A DNA stretch of 64,000 nt from Streptomyces shenzhenensis (lineage in GTDB: Bacteria > Actinomycetota > Actinomycetes > Streptomycetales > Streptomycetaceae), in assembly GCF_003688995.1 (NCBI RefSeq), contig NZ_PENI01000004.1:1-64000 (forward strand), written 5' to 3'. The translations under genes and the position numbers were made by a program. Positions 25,247 through 32,839 of this stretch are shown piece after piece. The notes under the pieces are model-generated. The model was not told the DNA's origin, did no database searches, and saw nothing but the letters and a program-made list of their open reading frames with translations. Every line of letters starts with the position of its first letter. Positions within the stretch are counted from its first letter, which is position 1.

Positions 25247-25440
25247 CGCCGGCCGGGGTGTCAGGGCGTCAGGACCCTCGGGGCGGCCGAGGCCGGCGGC
25301 GAGCGCCCCCCCCCGCATGCGGCGGCAGACGGCGCGGGATCCGTGCTGGGCCGGGTGGACGGATGTGCGGCGCCGTACGAGTGCCCGTTGCGGGGCGGTG
25401 CCGTCCCGGCTCGTCCGGCGTCCGGCACGGTCATGTGGTC

Positions 25441-26220
25441 ATGCGACTGTGTCCGTTCCTCTCCCCGGCCCGCTCCCTGCCCCTCTGCCTCGTCGCAGCC
25501 GCCGTCCTCGTCCTCGGTGCGCCGGCTCCCGCGCGGGGCGACCCCGCCCCCGGCTGTGCCGGCCCGGACGACCGGGAGTTCCCGCTGACCACCCGGATCC
25601 GCGGGGGACCCGACTCCTACGTCGCCGGGGGCCCGTCCGGCAGCTGGTATCTCGACCTCACCAACACCACTCGCCTCACCTGTGCCGACATCCACCCGGT
25701 CGTCGTGCTCGTCGACGACAAGCACACCCTCAAGTCCTCCCCGCCCCGGATGGAGTTCGCCGACGGCCCGCGGCTGCGCCCCGTGCGCTTCGAGACCACC
25801 GACGAGGACGAGCTGATCGGTGTCTTCGAGGGGGACGGCTTCAACGGGTTCACCGTGGCGCCCGGCGCGACCGTCACCGTGCGGGTCGGGCTCTCGGTCA
25901 CCGCGGACACCGAGCCCGGGACGGTCGTCGCCAACACCGCCGTCGTCCAGCGGCGCGGCGCGGACGGCGACTGGGTGGGGCAGTCGAACGACTACCGGTT
26001 CACGGTCACGGCCGGCCGGACGCCGCGCCCGGGGGAGAGCGGAGGCGACCGGGGCACCGGGTCGCCCAGCGCTGCGGCCACGGCGCACGCCGAGGCGGGG
26101 GAGGCGCCCGAGGATCCGTCCGGCACCGGTCCGGGTGTCGTCGCGTACTCCGCGGCGGTCGGGCTCGTCCTGTTCGCCGCCGGCGGAGCGGTGGTCCTCG
26201 GGGTGCGCCGGCGCCGTTGA
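25441..26220 (+). CDS. Secreted, C-terminally membrane-anchored surface protein
   Basis: A 259-aa protein from ATG 25441 (GTG 25435 in frame is possible). A Sec signal peptide (SLPLCLVAAAVLVLGAPAPARG) is followed by a beta-sandwich-like region (GGPSGSWYLDLTNTTRLTC; FTVAPGATVTVRVGLSVT; NTAVVQRR) with two cysteines, a Gly/Ala/Pro-rich spacer, and a C-terminal helix plus RRRR. This is the layout of a wall-spanning protein, but no LPXTG/LAXTG motif precedes the helix, so it would stay membrane-anchored. Similar Streptomyces proteins are annotated only as hypothetical. No functional clue from neighbours. Confidence 0.7.
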   Translation: MRLCPFLSPARSLPLCLVAAAVLVLGAPAPARGDPAPGCAGPDDREFPLTTRIRGGPDSYVAGGPSGSWYLDLTNTTRLTCADIHPVVVLVDDKHTLKSSPPRMEFADGPRLRPVRFETTDEDELIGVFEGDGFNGFTVAPGATVTVRVGLSVTADTEPGTVVANTAVVQRRGADGDWVGQSNDYRFTVTAGRTPRPGESGGDRGTGSPSAAATAHAEAGEAPEDPSGTGPGVVAYSAAVGLVLFAAGGAVVLGVRRRR

Positions 26221-26294
26221 TCCCGTACCCGCCGTTGATCCCGTACGCGGGGTCCCCGCCCCTGGGCGCCACCCCCGTCTGCGACGATCCCCGC

Positions 26295-27050
26295 GTGGAC
26301 TACCCGAACGACCAGGCCCCCGGCGCCCCCGTCCGCTCCGGCATCCCCGAGCACGGGCGCATCCCCAAGTACTACGCGGTGAAGGCGCGGATCGCCGTGC
26401 TCGTGGAGGAACTCGGGGAGGGCGGTCTCATCCCCACCGAGCGGGATCTCGCCGACCGGTTCGAGGTCGCCCGCGAGACCGTGCGGCAGGCGGTGCGCGA
26501 ACTGGTGCTCGAGGGCCGGCTGCGGAGGCAGGGGCGGGGGACCGTCGTCGCCGGGCCCAAGCTGGCGCAGCCGCTCTCCCTCGCCAGCTACACCGAGGGC
26601 GTACGGCGGCAGGGGCGCACCCCGGGCCGTACGCTCGTCGCCCTCGACCGTTTCCCCTGCCCCGACGCGCTCGCCGCCGAGACCGGACTCACCCGCGGCG
26701 AGCCCGTGTGGCACCTGGAGCGCGTCCTGCTCGCGGACGACGAGCGGGTCGGCCTGGAGAGCACGTACCTCGCCGTCTCGCGCGCGCCGCACCTGGACAC
26801 CGACTTCGAGCCCGACTCCTCCTTCTACGCCTACCTCCGCGACCGGGGCATCGTGTTCGGCGACGCCGACGAGCGGATCGAGACCGTGCTGGCCACCCCG
26901 CGCGAGGCCCTGCTCGTCGGCACCCCGCCGGCGCTGCCGATGCTGCTGATCCACCGGGTGTCCCGGGACGGTGCGGGGCGCCCCCTGGAGCGGGTGCGGA
27001 GCCTCTACCGCGGGGACCGGTTCTCCTTCACCGCGCGTCTGAAGGGCTGA
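26295..27050 (+). CDS. GntR/HutC-family regulator of the aminophosphonate genes
   Basis: A 251-aa protein from GTG 26295. The N-terminal winged HTH (KYYAVKARIAVLVEELGEGGLIPTERDLADRFEVARETVRQAVREL, with RRQGRGTVV wing) is followed by a UTRA/HutC ligand-binding domain (PLSLASYTEGVRRQGRTPGRT; VWHLERVLLADDERVGLES; PLERVRSLYRGDRFSF). HutC proteins respond to small metabolites. It lies directly upstream of the FAD oxidoreductase/phosphonatase-like pair on the same strand, so it most likely regulates them. A candidate half-palindrome GGTCTGGTCC occurs in the 131-nt gap (about 27094-27103), close to GntR-type GGTC/GACC sites; weak evidence. Confidence 0.85.
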   Translation: MDYPNDQAPGAPVRSGIPEHGRIPKYYAVKARIAVLVEELGEGGLIPTERDLADRFEVARETVRQAVRELVLEGRLRRQGRGTVVAGPKLAQPLSLASYTEGVRRQGRTPGRTLVALDRFPCPDALAAETGLTRGEPVWHLERVLLADDERVGLESTYLAVSRAPHLDTDFEPDSSFYAYLRDRGIVFGDADERIETVLATPREALLVGTPPALPMLLIHRVSRDGAGRPLERVRSLYRGDRFSFTARLKG

Positions 27051-27181
27051 CAGGGCAGCCGTCGCACCCGCCATCGGAATCACGAAGTGATAACGGGTCT
27101 GGTCCAAATGTGATGGGTCGTTCACGCCCTCGCCGGCGGCCGGACCTTTCCGGTTCTCCGTTCGCCGGGAGCGTTGCCGCC

Positions 27182-28306
27182 GTGAGAGTGACAGTCGTGG
27201 GAGCAGGCGTGGTGGGCACCATGCACGCCTGGCAAGCAGTGGAACGCGGCCACACGGTCGTGCAGATCGAGCGTGAGGCCGAGGCGCGCGGCGCCTCATT
27301 GCGCAACTTCGGGCAGATCTGGGTGAGCGGGCGCGCGGGCGGGGAGGAACTCGACACCGCCCTGCGCGCACGGGAGTTGTGGCAGCGGATGGGGGAGCGG
27401 GTGCCCGCGCTGGGCTTCCGCGCCAACGGCTCGCTCACACCGGTGCGCGGCGCCCTCGAACGCGCGGTCGCCGAGGCCGCCCTGGCCCGCCCGGACGCCG
27501 CCGCCCGCGGCTACCAGCTGCTGACCGCCGGTGAGGCGCGTGCCCTCAACCCCGCCCTCCGGGGCGACTTCGACGCGGCCCTGTACTGCGAGCGCGACGC
27601 GGCCGTCGAGCCGCGCACCGCCCAACTCGCCCTGCGCGCCGAGCTGTCGAAGTCCCCGAACTACACCTTCCTGCCGGGCCGCGAGGTGCGCGAGGTGGTC
27701 AGCGCCGGGGCCGTACGGGACGACCACGGCGACCTGCACACCGCGGACACGGTCGTCCTGTGCACCGGCGCCTGGCTGGGCGGGCTCGTGCGCGAGCTGG
27801 CCGGACCCGGGCTGCCCGTGCGCCGGGTACGGCTGCAGATGATGCAGACCGACCCGCTGGGCGAGCCGCTCACCACCTCGGTCGCGGACGCCGACAGCTT
27901 CCGGTACTACCCGGCGTACGCCTCCTCGGCCCTGGACGAACTCAACGCCCGGCAGCCGCAGTCCGAGACGGCCGCCGCGCACCGGATGCAGCTGCTCATG
28001 GTGCAGCGCGCCGACGGCGGCCTGACCATCGGTGACACCCATGCGTACGAGCAGCCCTTCGATTTCGACACCGTCGAGGATCCCTACGACCACCTCAGGG
28101 CCGTCGTCGAGTCCTTCCTCGGCCGCCCGCTGCCGCGGATCCGGCGCCGCTGGGCCGGGGTGTACGCGCAGTGCACCGACCCGAGCCGGGTCGTGCACCG
28201 GCAGCAGCTGCGCGACGGCGTGTGGCTGGTGACCGGGCCCGGCGGGCGCGGCATGACCTGCTCGCCCGCGACAGCCGAGACGACCGCCGACGAACTGGGC
28301 TGGTGA
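27182..28306 (+). CDS. FAD-dependent oxidoreductase of the DAO family (aminophosphonate-associated, TIGR03364-like)
   Basis: A 374-aa flavoenzyme from GTG 27182. N-terminus VTVVGAGVVGTMHAWQAVERGHTVVQIERE is the FAD-binding Rossmann motif (G-x-G-x-x-G, ending at Glu); LRNFGQIWVSG follows, then VVLCTGAWLGGLV and the C-terminal GVWLVTGPGGRGMTCSPA, which binds the FAD again. This form of D-amino-acid-oxidase relatives is known to be linked to phosphonatase-like hydrolases, and is proposed to deaminate an aminophosphonate oxidatively. Here the phosphonatase-like gene follows with a GTGA overlap, supporting that pairing. Confidence 0.85.
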   Translation: MRVTVVGAGVVGTMHAWQAVERGHTVVQIEREAEARGASLRNFGQIWVSGRAGGEELDTALRARELWQRMGERVPALGFRANGSLTPVRGALERAVAEAALARPDAAARGYQLLTAGEARALNPALRGDFDAALYCERDAAVEPRTAQLALRAELSKSPNYTFLPGREVREVVSAGAVRDDHGDLHTADTVVLCTGAWLGGLVRELAGPGLPVRRVRLQMMQTDPLGEPLTTSVADADSFRYYPAYASSALDELNARQPQSETAAAHRMQLLMVQRADGGLTIGDTHAYEQPFDFDTVEDPYDHLRAVVESFLGRPLPRIRRRWAGVYAQCTDPSRVVHRQQLRDGVWLVTGPGGRGMTCSPATAETTADELGW

Positions 28307-29028
28307 GACAGGTGCCTCCGCGGAACACACAGACTCCGCAGACCGCCGACATCCGTCTTGTCGTGCTGGACATGGCCGGCACCACCGTCGCCGACGACGG
28401 CCTGGTCGAGCTGGCCTTCGAGTCGGCCGCGCGCGACCTGGGCATCGAGCCCGGCTCCGCCGGCCACGCCGAGAAACTCGGCCACGTCCGCGCCACCATG
28501 GGCGAGTCCAAGATCTCCGTCTTCCGGCATCTGTTCGGCGACGAGCACCTGGCCCGGCGCGCGAACGCCGCCTTCGAGCAGGCGTACGGCGAACTCGTCG
28601 GCGCGGGCCGTGTCGCCCCGGTGCCCGGCGCCCGCGAGGCGATCGAGCGACTGCGCGCGGACGGCCGGACCGTCGTCCTGACCACGGGCTTCGCCCGGGT
28701 CACCCAGGACGCCCTCCTGGCCGCCCTCGGCTGGCGCGACCTCGTGCCGCTGACCCTGTGCCCGGCCGACACCGGCGGGCGCGGACGGCCGTACCCGGAC
28801 CTGGTGCTGGAGGCGTTCGTCCGCACCAAGGCCGCCGCCGACGTACGCCAGGTCGCTGTCGTCGGCGACACCTCCTACGACGTGCTGAGCGGGGTGCGGG
28901 CCGGGGCGGGCCTGGTGGCCGGGGTGCGCACCGGGGCGCACGGCGACCGGAAGTTCCGGGCGGCAGGGGCGACGCACGTCCTCGACTCGGTGGCCGCACT
29001 GCCCGCCCTGCTCATGGGCGCCCGGTGA
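28303..29028 (+). CDS. Phosphonatase-like HAD hydrolase (TIGR03351-like)
   Basis: A 241-aa HAD enzyme. GTG 28303 overlaps the upstream stop codon (GTGA), so translation is coupled. Motif I is VVLDMAGTTV with the Asp nucleophile and the small A-G-T residues typical of phosphonoacetaldehyde hydrolase relatives; motif II LTTGF; motif IV VVGDTSYDVLSGVRAGAG. The cap domain (residues 30-100) is helical. Such enzymes cleave the C-P bond of phosphonoaldehydes, or are phosphatases of similar compounds. The oxidoreductase upstream would make the aldehyde from an aminophosphonate. No transporter or transaminase is adjacent, so uptake must be coded elsewhere. Confidence 0.8.
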   Translation: MRQVPPRNTQTPQTADIRLVVLDMAGTTVADDGLVELAFESAARDLGIEPGSAGHAEKLGHVRATMGESKISVFRHLFGDEHLARRANAAFEQAYGELVGAGRVAPVPGAREAIERLRADGRTVVLTTGFARVTQDALLAALGWRDLVPLTLCPADTGGRGRPYPDLVLEAFVRTKAAADVRQVAVVGDTSYDVLSGVRAGAGLVAGVRTGAHGDRKFRAAGATHVLDSVAALPALLMGAR

Positions 29029-29445
29029 GGTGACGGCGCTGCTCGGGCGGGTGTGCCCCGGCGACCGGGGCGTCACAGGGCGGCGTACGCGCGCCGCTGT
29101 CCATGCCCGACGCCCGGCTGCGCTCCGGCAGGCCCACCGAACTCGCCCGGCCGCACCGGGAGTTGCCGGGCGCCGCGCCCTGGCGGACCTGCGCGAGCCG
29201 CCGGCCCACGGCGGCCCCGTCACATGAGGAGCTTCGTCGGGTGCGGGCGGTTCGGGCCCGGCCACACAGCTGCCCGTGCCCCTTCGCGTGGGCTGCTGTG
29301 CCGCCGGTCGCGCTGCTCGGACGCCGCCGCGGACGGTTGACGGCGCACCACCCGTTCGGCGGAGCGCTTACGCTGGGGGGCGTCGGTACGCCGTGGTTCC
29401 GGCGCCCCAGCCCCTGACCGTACGCATGCCAGGAGACCGAAGCAC
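29029..29445. other. Gene-poor interval between two HAD genes
   Basis: No open frame here has homology I recognise or a good ribosome site except that of the next gene. A strong GC hairpin, CCCCGG-CGA-CCGGGG, at about 29054-29068, flanked by GTGACG and CGTCAC, lies 25 nt after the phosphonatase-like gene and is probably its terminator. The remainder looks like ordinary G+C-rich intergenic or decayed sequence. Confidence 0.5.
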
Positions 29446-30225
29446 ATGGCAGACCGCAGGCTCATCGAGTCCTGGCTCACCGACATGGACGGTGTGCTGA
29501 TCCACGAGGGCGTGCCGATCCCCGGCGCCGACGCCTTTCTGAAGAAACTGCGTGAGTCCGGCCGGCCGTTCCTGGTCCTCACCAACAATTCCATCTACAC
29601 CCCGCGCGACCTGCACGCCCGGCTGGGCCGGATGGGCCTGGACGTGCCGGTGGACAACATCTGGACCTCGGCGCTCGCCACCGCCAAGTTCCTCGACGAC
29701 CAGCGCCCCGGCGGCAGCGCCTACGTCATCGGCGAGGCGGGACTGACCACCGCGCTGCACGACGTCGGGTACATCCTCACCGACCAGGAGCCCGACTACG
29801 TGGTGCTGGGCGAGACCCGCACCTACTCCTTCGAGGCCATGACCAGGGCGGTCCGGCTCATCCTCGACGGCGCCCGCTTCATCTGCACCAACCCGGACGA
29901 GACCGGCCCCTCCACCGAGGGCCCGCTGCCCGCCACCGGCGCCGTCGCCGCGCTGATCACCAAGGCCACCGGCCGCAAGCCCTACTTCGCGGGCAAGCCG
30001 AACCCGCTGATGATGCGGACCGGGCTGAACGCGATCGGCGCCCACTCCGAGACCAGCGCCATGATCGGTGACCGGATGGACACCGACGTGCTGGCCGGCA
30101 TCGAGGCGGGGATGCAGACGTTCCTGGTGCTCACCGGCCTGACCCGGCCCGAACAGGTCGAGGACTACCCGTACCGGCCGTCCACGGTCGTGGACTCGAT
30201 CGCGGATCTCGTCGACCGCATCTGA
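29446..30225 (+). CDS. HAD-IIA (NagD-like) phosphatase
   Basis: A 259-aa hydrolase from ATG 29446 (GGAGACC upstream). HAD motif I WLTDMDGVLIHEG, motif II VLTNNSIYTPRDL, a C2a-type cap between motifs II and III (EPDYVVLGETRTYSFEAMT), motif III KP in GRKPYFAGKPN, and motif IV MIGDRMDTDVLAGIEAG. These match NagD-type HAD-IIA phosphatases acting on nucleotide monophosphates, phosphoglycolate or sugar phosphates. No operon partner is within reach, so the substrate is unassigned. It is unrelated to the phosphonatase-like enzyme upstream (different cap class). Confidence 0.85.
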   Translation: MADRRLIESWLTDMDGVLIHEGVPIPGADAFLKKLRESGRPFLVLTNNSIYTPRDLHARLGRMGLDVPVDNIWTSALATAKFLDDQRPGGSAYVIGEAGLTTALHDVGYILTDQEPDYVVLGETRTYSFEAMTRAVRLILDGARFICTNPDETGPSTEGPLPATGAVAALITKATGRKPYFAGKPNPLMMRTGLNAIGAHSETSAMIGDRMDTDVLAGIEAGMQTFLVLTGLTRPEQVEDYPYRPSTVVDSIADLVDRI

Positions 30226-30316
30226 AACCTTTGTGACCCGAACGGCGCAGTACGACGCCGTCGAGGATGCGGGTCCGTGGCCCACGAGGGAGCCTCCAGG
30301 TACTGGAGGTCTCACG

Positions 30317-30883
30317 ATGGGCTCACTACCCCTCACTCTCGGTACAGGAATCCTGGCCGCCGTGGCGCTCACCCCGGCGGCGTACGCGGCGGACGGCGAC
30401 GGAGTCTCGGTGGCTCCGGCCGCCCCCGCCCCCGGCGCCGATGTGGCCCTGCGGGTCACTGGCTGTGACGCGAGCACGGGCACCGCGGTCTCCGACGCGT
30501 TCGCCGCCGCCGGTGTCCTCACCGGCGCGGCCGGCACCCTCACCGGCCGGACCCGGATCCGTCCGGTGGCCCCGCCGGGCCCGTACGACGTGCGGATCGC
30601 CTGCGGCGGTCAGCGGATCACGGGCACCGTCACGGTGGCCGGCGCCGCGCCCCCGACCGCCGTCGTCCCCGCCGCGCCCGCTGCTCCTGCCGTGCCCGCT
30701 GTCCCTGCCGCGCCCGTCGCCGCGCTCGACACGGCGGGCGATGACCCCGCCTACTTCGCCTCCGTCGCCATCCGCTCCGCAGGTCCCGGCCTGGTGCACG
30801 CGGTGATCGGTATCGTCCTGGTCGGCCTTGCCGCGGTCGCCGTCGGGCTGCGCAGCGCCCGCCGCAGCCGCGACAAGGACTGA
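30317..30883 (+). CDS. Secreted surface protein with C-terminal membrane anchor, sortase-linked
   Basis: A 188-aa protein from ATG 30317, supported by GGAGGT 6-11 nt upstream. A signal peptide (LTLGTGILAAVALTPAAYA) is followed by one beta domain with two cysteines (VTGCDAS; VRIACGG), an Ala/Pro/Val repeat linker of VPA/APA units, and a C-terminal helix (VHAVIGIVLVGLAAVAVGL) with a basic tail RSARRSRDKD. No LPXTG-type motif is present. It ends 14 nt before the sortase-like gene, so the two are co-transcribed, a layout common in Streptomyces for class F sortases and their partner proteins. Confidence 0.75.
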   Translation: MGSLPLTLGTGILAAVALTPAAYAADGDGVSVAPAAPAPGADVALRVTGCDASTGTAVSDAFAAAGVLTGAAGTLTGRTRIRPVAPPGPYDVRIACGGQRITGTVTVAGAAPPTAVVPAAPAAPAVPAVPAAPVAALDTAGDDPAYFASVAIRSAGPGLVHAVIGIVLVGLAAVAVGLRSARRSRDKD

Positions 30884-30897
30884 GAGCGTCCGCCGCC

Positions 30898-31563
30898 ATG
30901 TCCGACGGTGTGCGCCACGCCGGAGCCGGCCGACTGGTCACCGGCCTGGCCGGGGCGCTGCTGCTGCTCGGGCTGTGGCTGTGGGCCCGCGAGGCGGCCG
31001 ACGTACCACCGGGGGTGTTCGGGCCGACGACGGGTGACATGGCCGCGGTGGGGCGCCCCGCCGGAGCCGAACTGCCCCCGGCGGCCGAGCCGTTGGCGGA
31101 CGCCCTGCCCCAGCGCCTGGAGATCCCCGGACTCGGGGTGCGGGTACCCGTCGTCGGCCGCGGCCCCGACGGGCGGGACGCGACCGCACCGCCGTCGTCC
31201 ACCCGGCCCGGAGCGGTGGGCTGGCACGCCGCCGGGCCGCGGCCGGGGTCGGCCGGGACCGCCGTCCTGGTGGGCCGGGCGGACACCGGGACCCGGCCCG
31301 CCGTCCTCCACCGGATCGGCGCCCTGCGGCCCGGTGAGACGGTCCGGGTGACCCGCGACGACGGCACGGTCGCCGAGTTCACCGTGGCCGACGTGCGGGT
31401 GCTGCCCCACGACGGCTGCGACGCCGGGCAGTCCCGACGGCCGCACCGGGCGGGCCGCGCCGAGCTGTGGCTGATCACCTGCGACGGCACCGTCGACCGG
31501 GCGGGCGACGACTCCTCGGCGAACGTGGCGGTGTCGGCGTACCTGACCGGAACCGGCCGGTGA
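30898..31563 (+). CDS. Class F sortase-like protein with altered catalytic His
   Basis: A 221-aa membrane-anchored protein (helix TGLAGALLLLGLWLWA at residues 15-30). The sortase beta-barrel is recognisable: LEIPGLGVRVPVVG, PGAVGWHAAGPRPGSAGTAVLVG, LHRIGALRPGETVRV and ELWLITCDG with the catalytic Cys. Where class F enzymes carry GHVD(S/T), this protein reads GRADTG, the His codon being CGG (Arg). The C-terminal strand DDSSANVAVSAYL is also short of the usual Y-x-x-N-x-V-V form. It is either inactive, acting as a binding protein, or uses another residue. Start ATG 30898; coupled to the surface protein upstream. Confidence 0.8.
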   Translation: MSDGVRHAGAGRLVTGLAGALLLLGLWLWAREAADVPPGVFGPTTGDMAAVGRPAGAELPPAAEPLADALPQRLEIPGLGVRVPVVGRGPDGRDATAPPSSTRPGAVGWHAAGPRPGSAGTAVLVGRADTGTRPAVLHRIGALRPGETVRVTRDDGTVAEFTVADVRVLPHDGCDAGQSRRPHRAGRAELWLITCDGTVDRAGDDSSANVAVSAYLTGTGR

Positions 31564-31673
31564 GGCGCCGCGCCGCCCGCCTTCCGTAAGCTCGGCAGGA
31601 CAGCCGCGGCCTCGTGACCGGCACGGCGGGTATGCCACGATTGAGCCTCGGAAGAGTGCACCCAGGGGGTTGG

Positions 31674-32702
31674 ATGTACGTCAGCAGGGGGGTCCCGGCT
31701 TCGGCACGGGCACGGGCGTCCGCGGCGGTGCTGGGGGCGGCGCTCCTGGTCACCGGATGCTCCTCGTCGGACGACGGGAAGGAACCGGGCGACGCGGGCG
31801 CCCGGATCACCCAACAGCCCAAGGGCGCCGACCCGTTCTGGGTGAACCCGGACGGGACCGCGGCCCGCCAGGTCGCCGCCTACGAGAAGGACGGCAAGGA
31901 CGCCGAGGCCGACCAGATCAGAAAGATCGCCGAACAGCCGACGGCGGAGTGGATCGGCACGGAGAACCCGGAGCGGGAGGCGCGCGGCTTCACCGAGGCC
32001 GCCGACGAGTCCGACCGTACGGCGCTGCTCGTCCTCTACAACATCCCGCACCGCGACTGCGGCCAGTACTCACAGGGCGGGGCCGCTGACGGCGACGCCT
32101 ACCGTGCCTGGATCGACGGTGTCGCCCGGGGCATCGGCGACCGGCCGGCGATGGTGGTCCTGGAGCCGGACGCCGTGCTCCACCTGGTCAACGGCTGCGC
32201 CCCGGACGAGCTCCACGAGGAGCGCTACGACCTGCTCAAGGGCGCCGTCGCCAAGCTCAAGTCCCTGAAGAACACCAAGGTGTACCTGGACGCGGGCAAC
32301 GCCGGCTGGGGCCACCCCGACCAGATCTTCGAGCCGCTCCGATGGGCCGGCGTCGACCGGGCGGACGGCTTCGCCGTCAACGTCTCCAACTTCTACTCCA
32401 CCGAGGAGTCCCTCGCCTACGGCAAGCAGCTCTCGGCGAAGGTCGGCGACAAGCACTTCGTCATCGACACCAGCCGCAACGGCAACGGCCCCTACACGGG
32501 CGGCAGTCCGGACGAACGCTGGTGCAACCCGCCGGGCCGGGCGCTGGGCGAGCCGCCGACGACGAAGACGGCGGCCCCTCTGGTGGACGCCTACCTGTGG
32601 GTCAAACGCCCGGGAGAGTCGGACGGCGAATGCAAGGGAGGCCCCAAGGCAGGAGCCTGGTGGCCCACCTACGCCCTGAACCTGGCAAGAGCTTCCAACT
32701 GA
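31674..32702 (+). CDS. cslZ: Glycoside hydrolase family 6 endoglucanase lipoprotein (CslZ-like)
   Basis: A 342-aa lipoprotein from ATG 31674 (AGGGGG at 4 nt). Signal peptide with lipobox LLVTGCSS, so it is anchored to the outer face of the membrane. GH6 features: LVLYNIPHRDCGQYS (conserved Asp loop), AMVVLEPDAVLHL with the catalytic-site Glu-Pro-Asp, VYLDAGNAGWG, FAVNVSNFYS, HFVIDTSRNGNGPY and EPPTTKT. It cuts beta-1,4-glucans. Next to glxA and cslA, convergent to them, it matches cslZ, which in S. coelicolor/S. lividans helps open or process the tip glucan made by CslA. The symbol is assigned by context and family. Confidence 0.85.
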   Translation: MYVSRGVPASARARASAAVLGAALLVTGCSSSDDGKEPGDAGARITQQPKGADPFWVNPDGTAARQVAAYEKDGKDAEADQIRKIAEQPTAEWIGTENPEREARGFTEAADESDRTALLVLYNIPHRDCGQYSQGGAADGDAYRAWIDGVARGIGDRPAMVVLEPDAVLHLVNGCAPDELHEERYDLLKGAVAKLKSLKNTKVYLDAGNAGWGHPDQIFEPLRWAGVDRADGFAVNVSNFYSTEESLAYGKQLSAKVGDKHFVIDTSRNGNGPYTGGSPDERWCNPPGRALGEPPTTKTAAPLVDAYLWVKRPGESDGECKGGPKAGAWWPTYALNLARASN

Positions 32703-32710
32703 CGTAGGCC

Positions 32711-32750
32711 CGAGCCCCGAAGGGGCGCGGGGAACTGTGCGACCAGCCAC
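32711..32750. repeat. Single inverted copy of the 73-bp element core, between cslZ and glxA
   Basis: The segment GCCCC-GAA-GGGGC followed by GCGGGGAACTGTGCGACCAGCC (core reverse-complementary to the cores at 21298, 21371 and 21444) lies 9 nt after the cslZ stop and before the convergent glxA stop. Its hairpin suits a bidirectional terminator. A GCGGGAGCGCC-type stretch continues to about 32800. Confidence 0.7.
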
Positions 32751-32839
32751 AGCGCTCCCGCACCCAAAGTCGGACCCGCGGGAGCGCCACGGCACCCAGA
32801 GTCAGACCCGCACCGCCCGCTGCCCAAGCCAGCGCAGCG

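Noticed and set aside
22451..25318. A 955-codon minus-strand frame
   Set aside because: Its first two thirds are antisense to the ROK gene and in the wrong frame for the oxidoreductase; only the last 167 codons are real.
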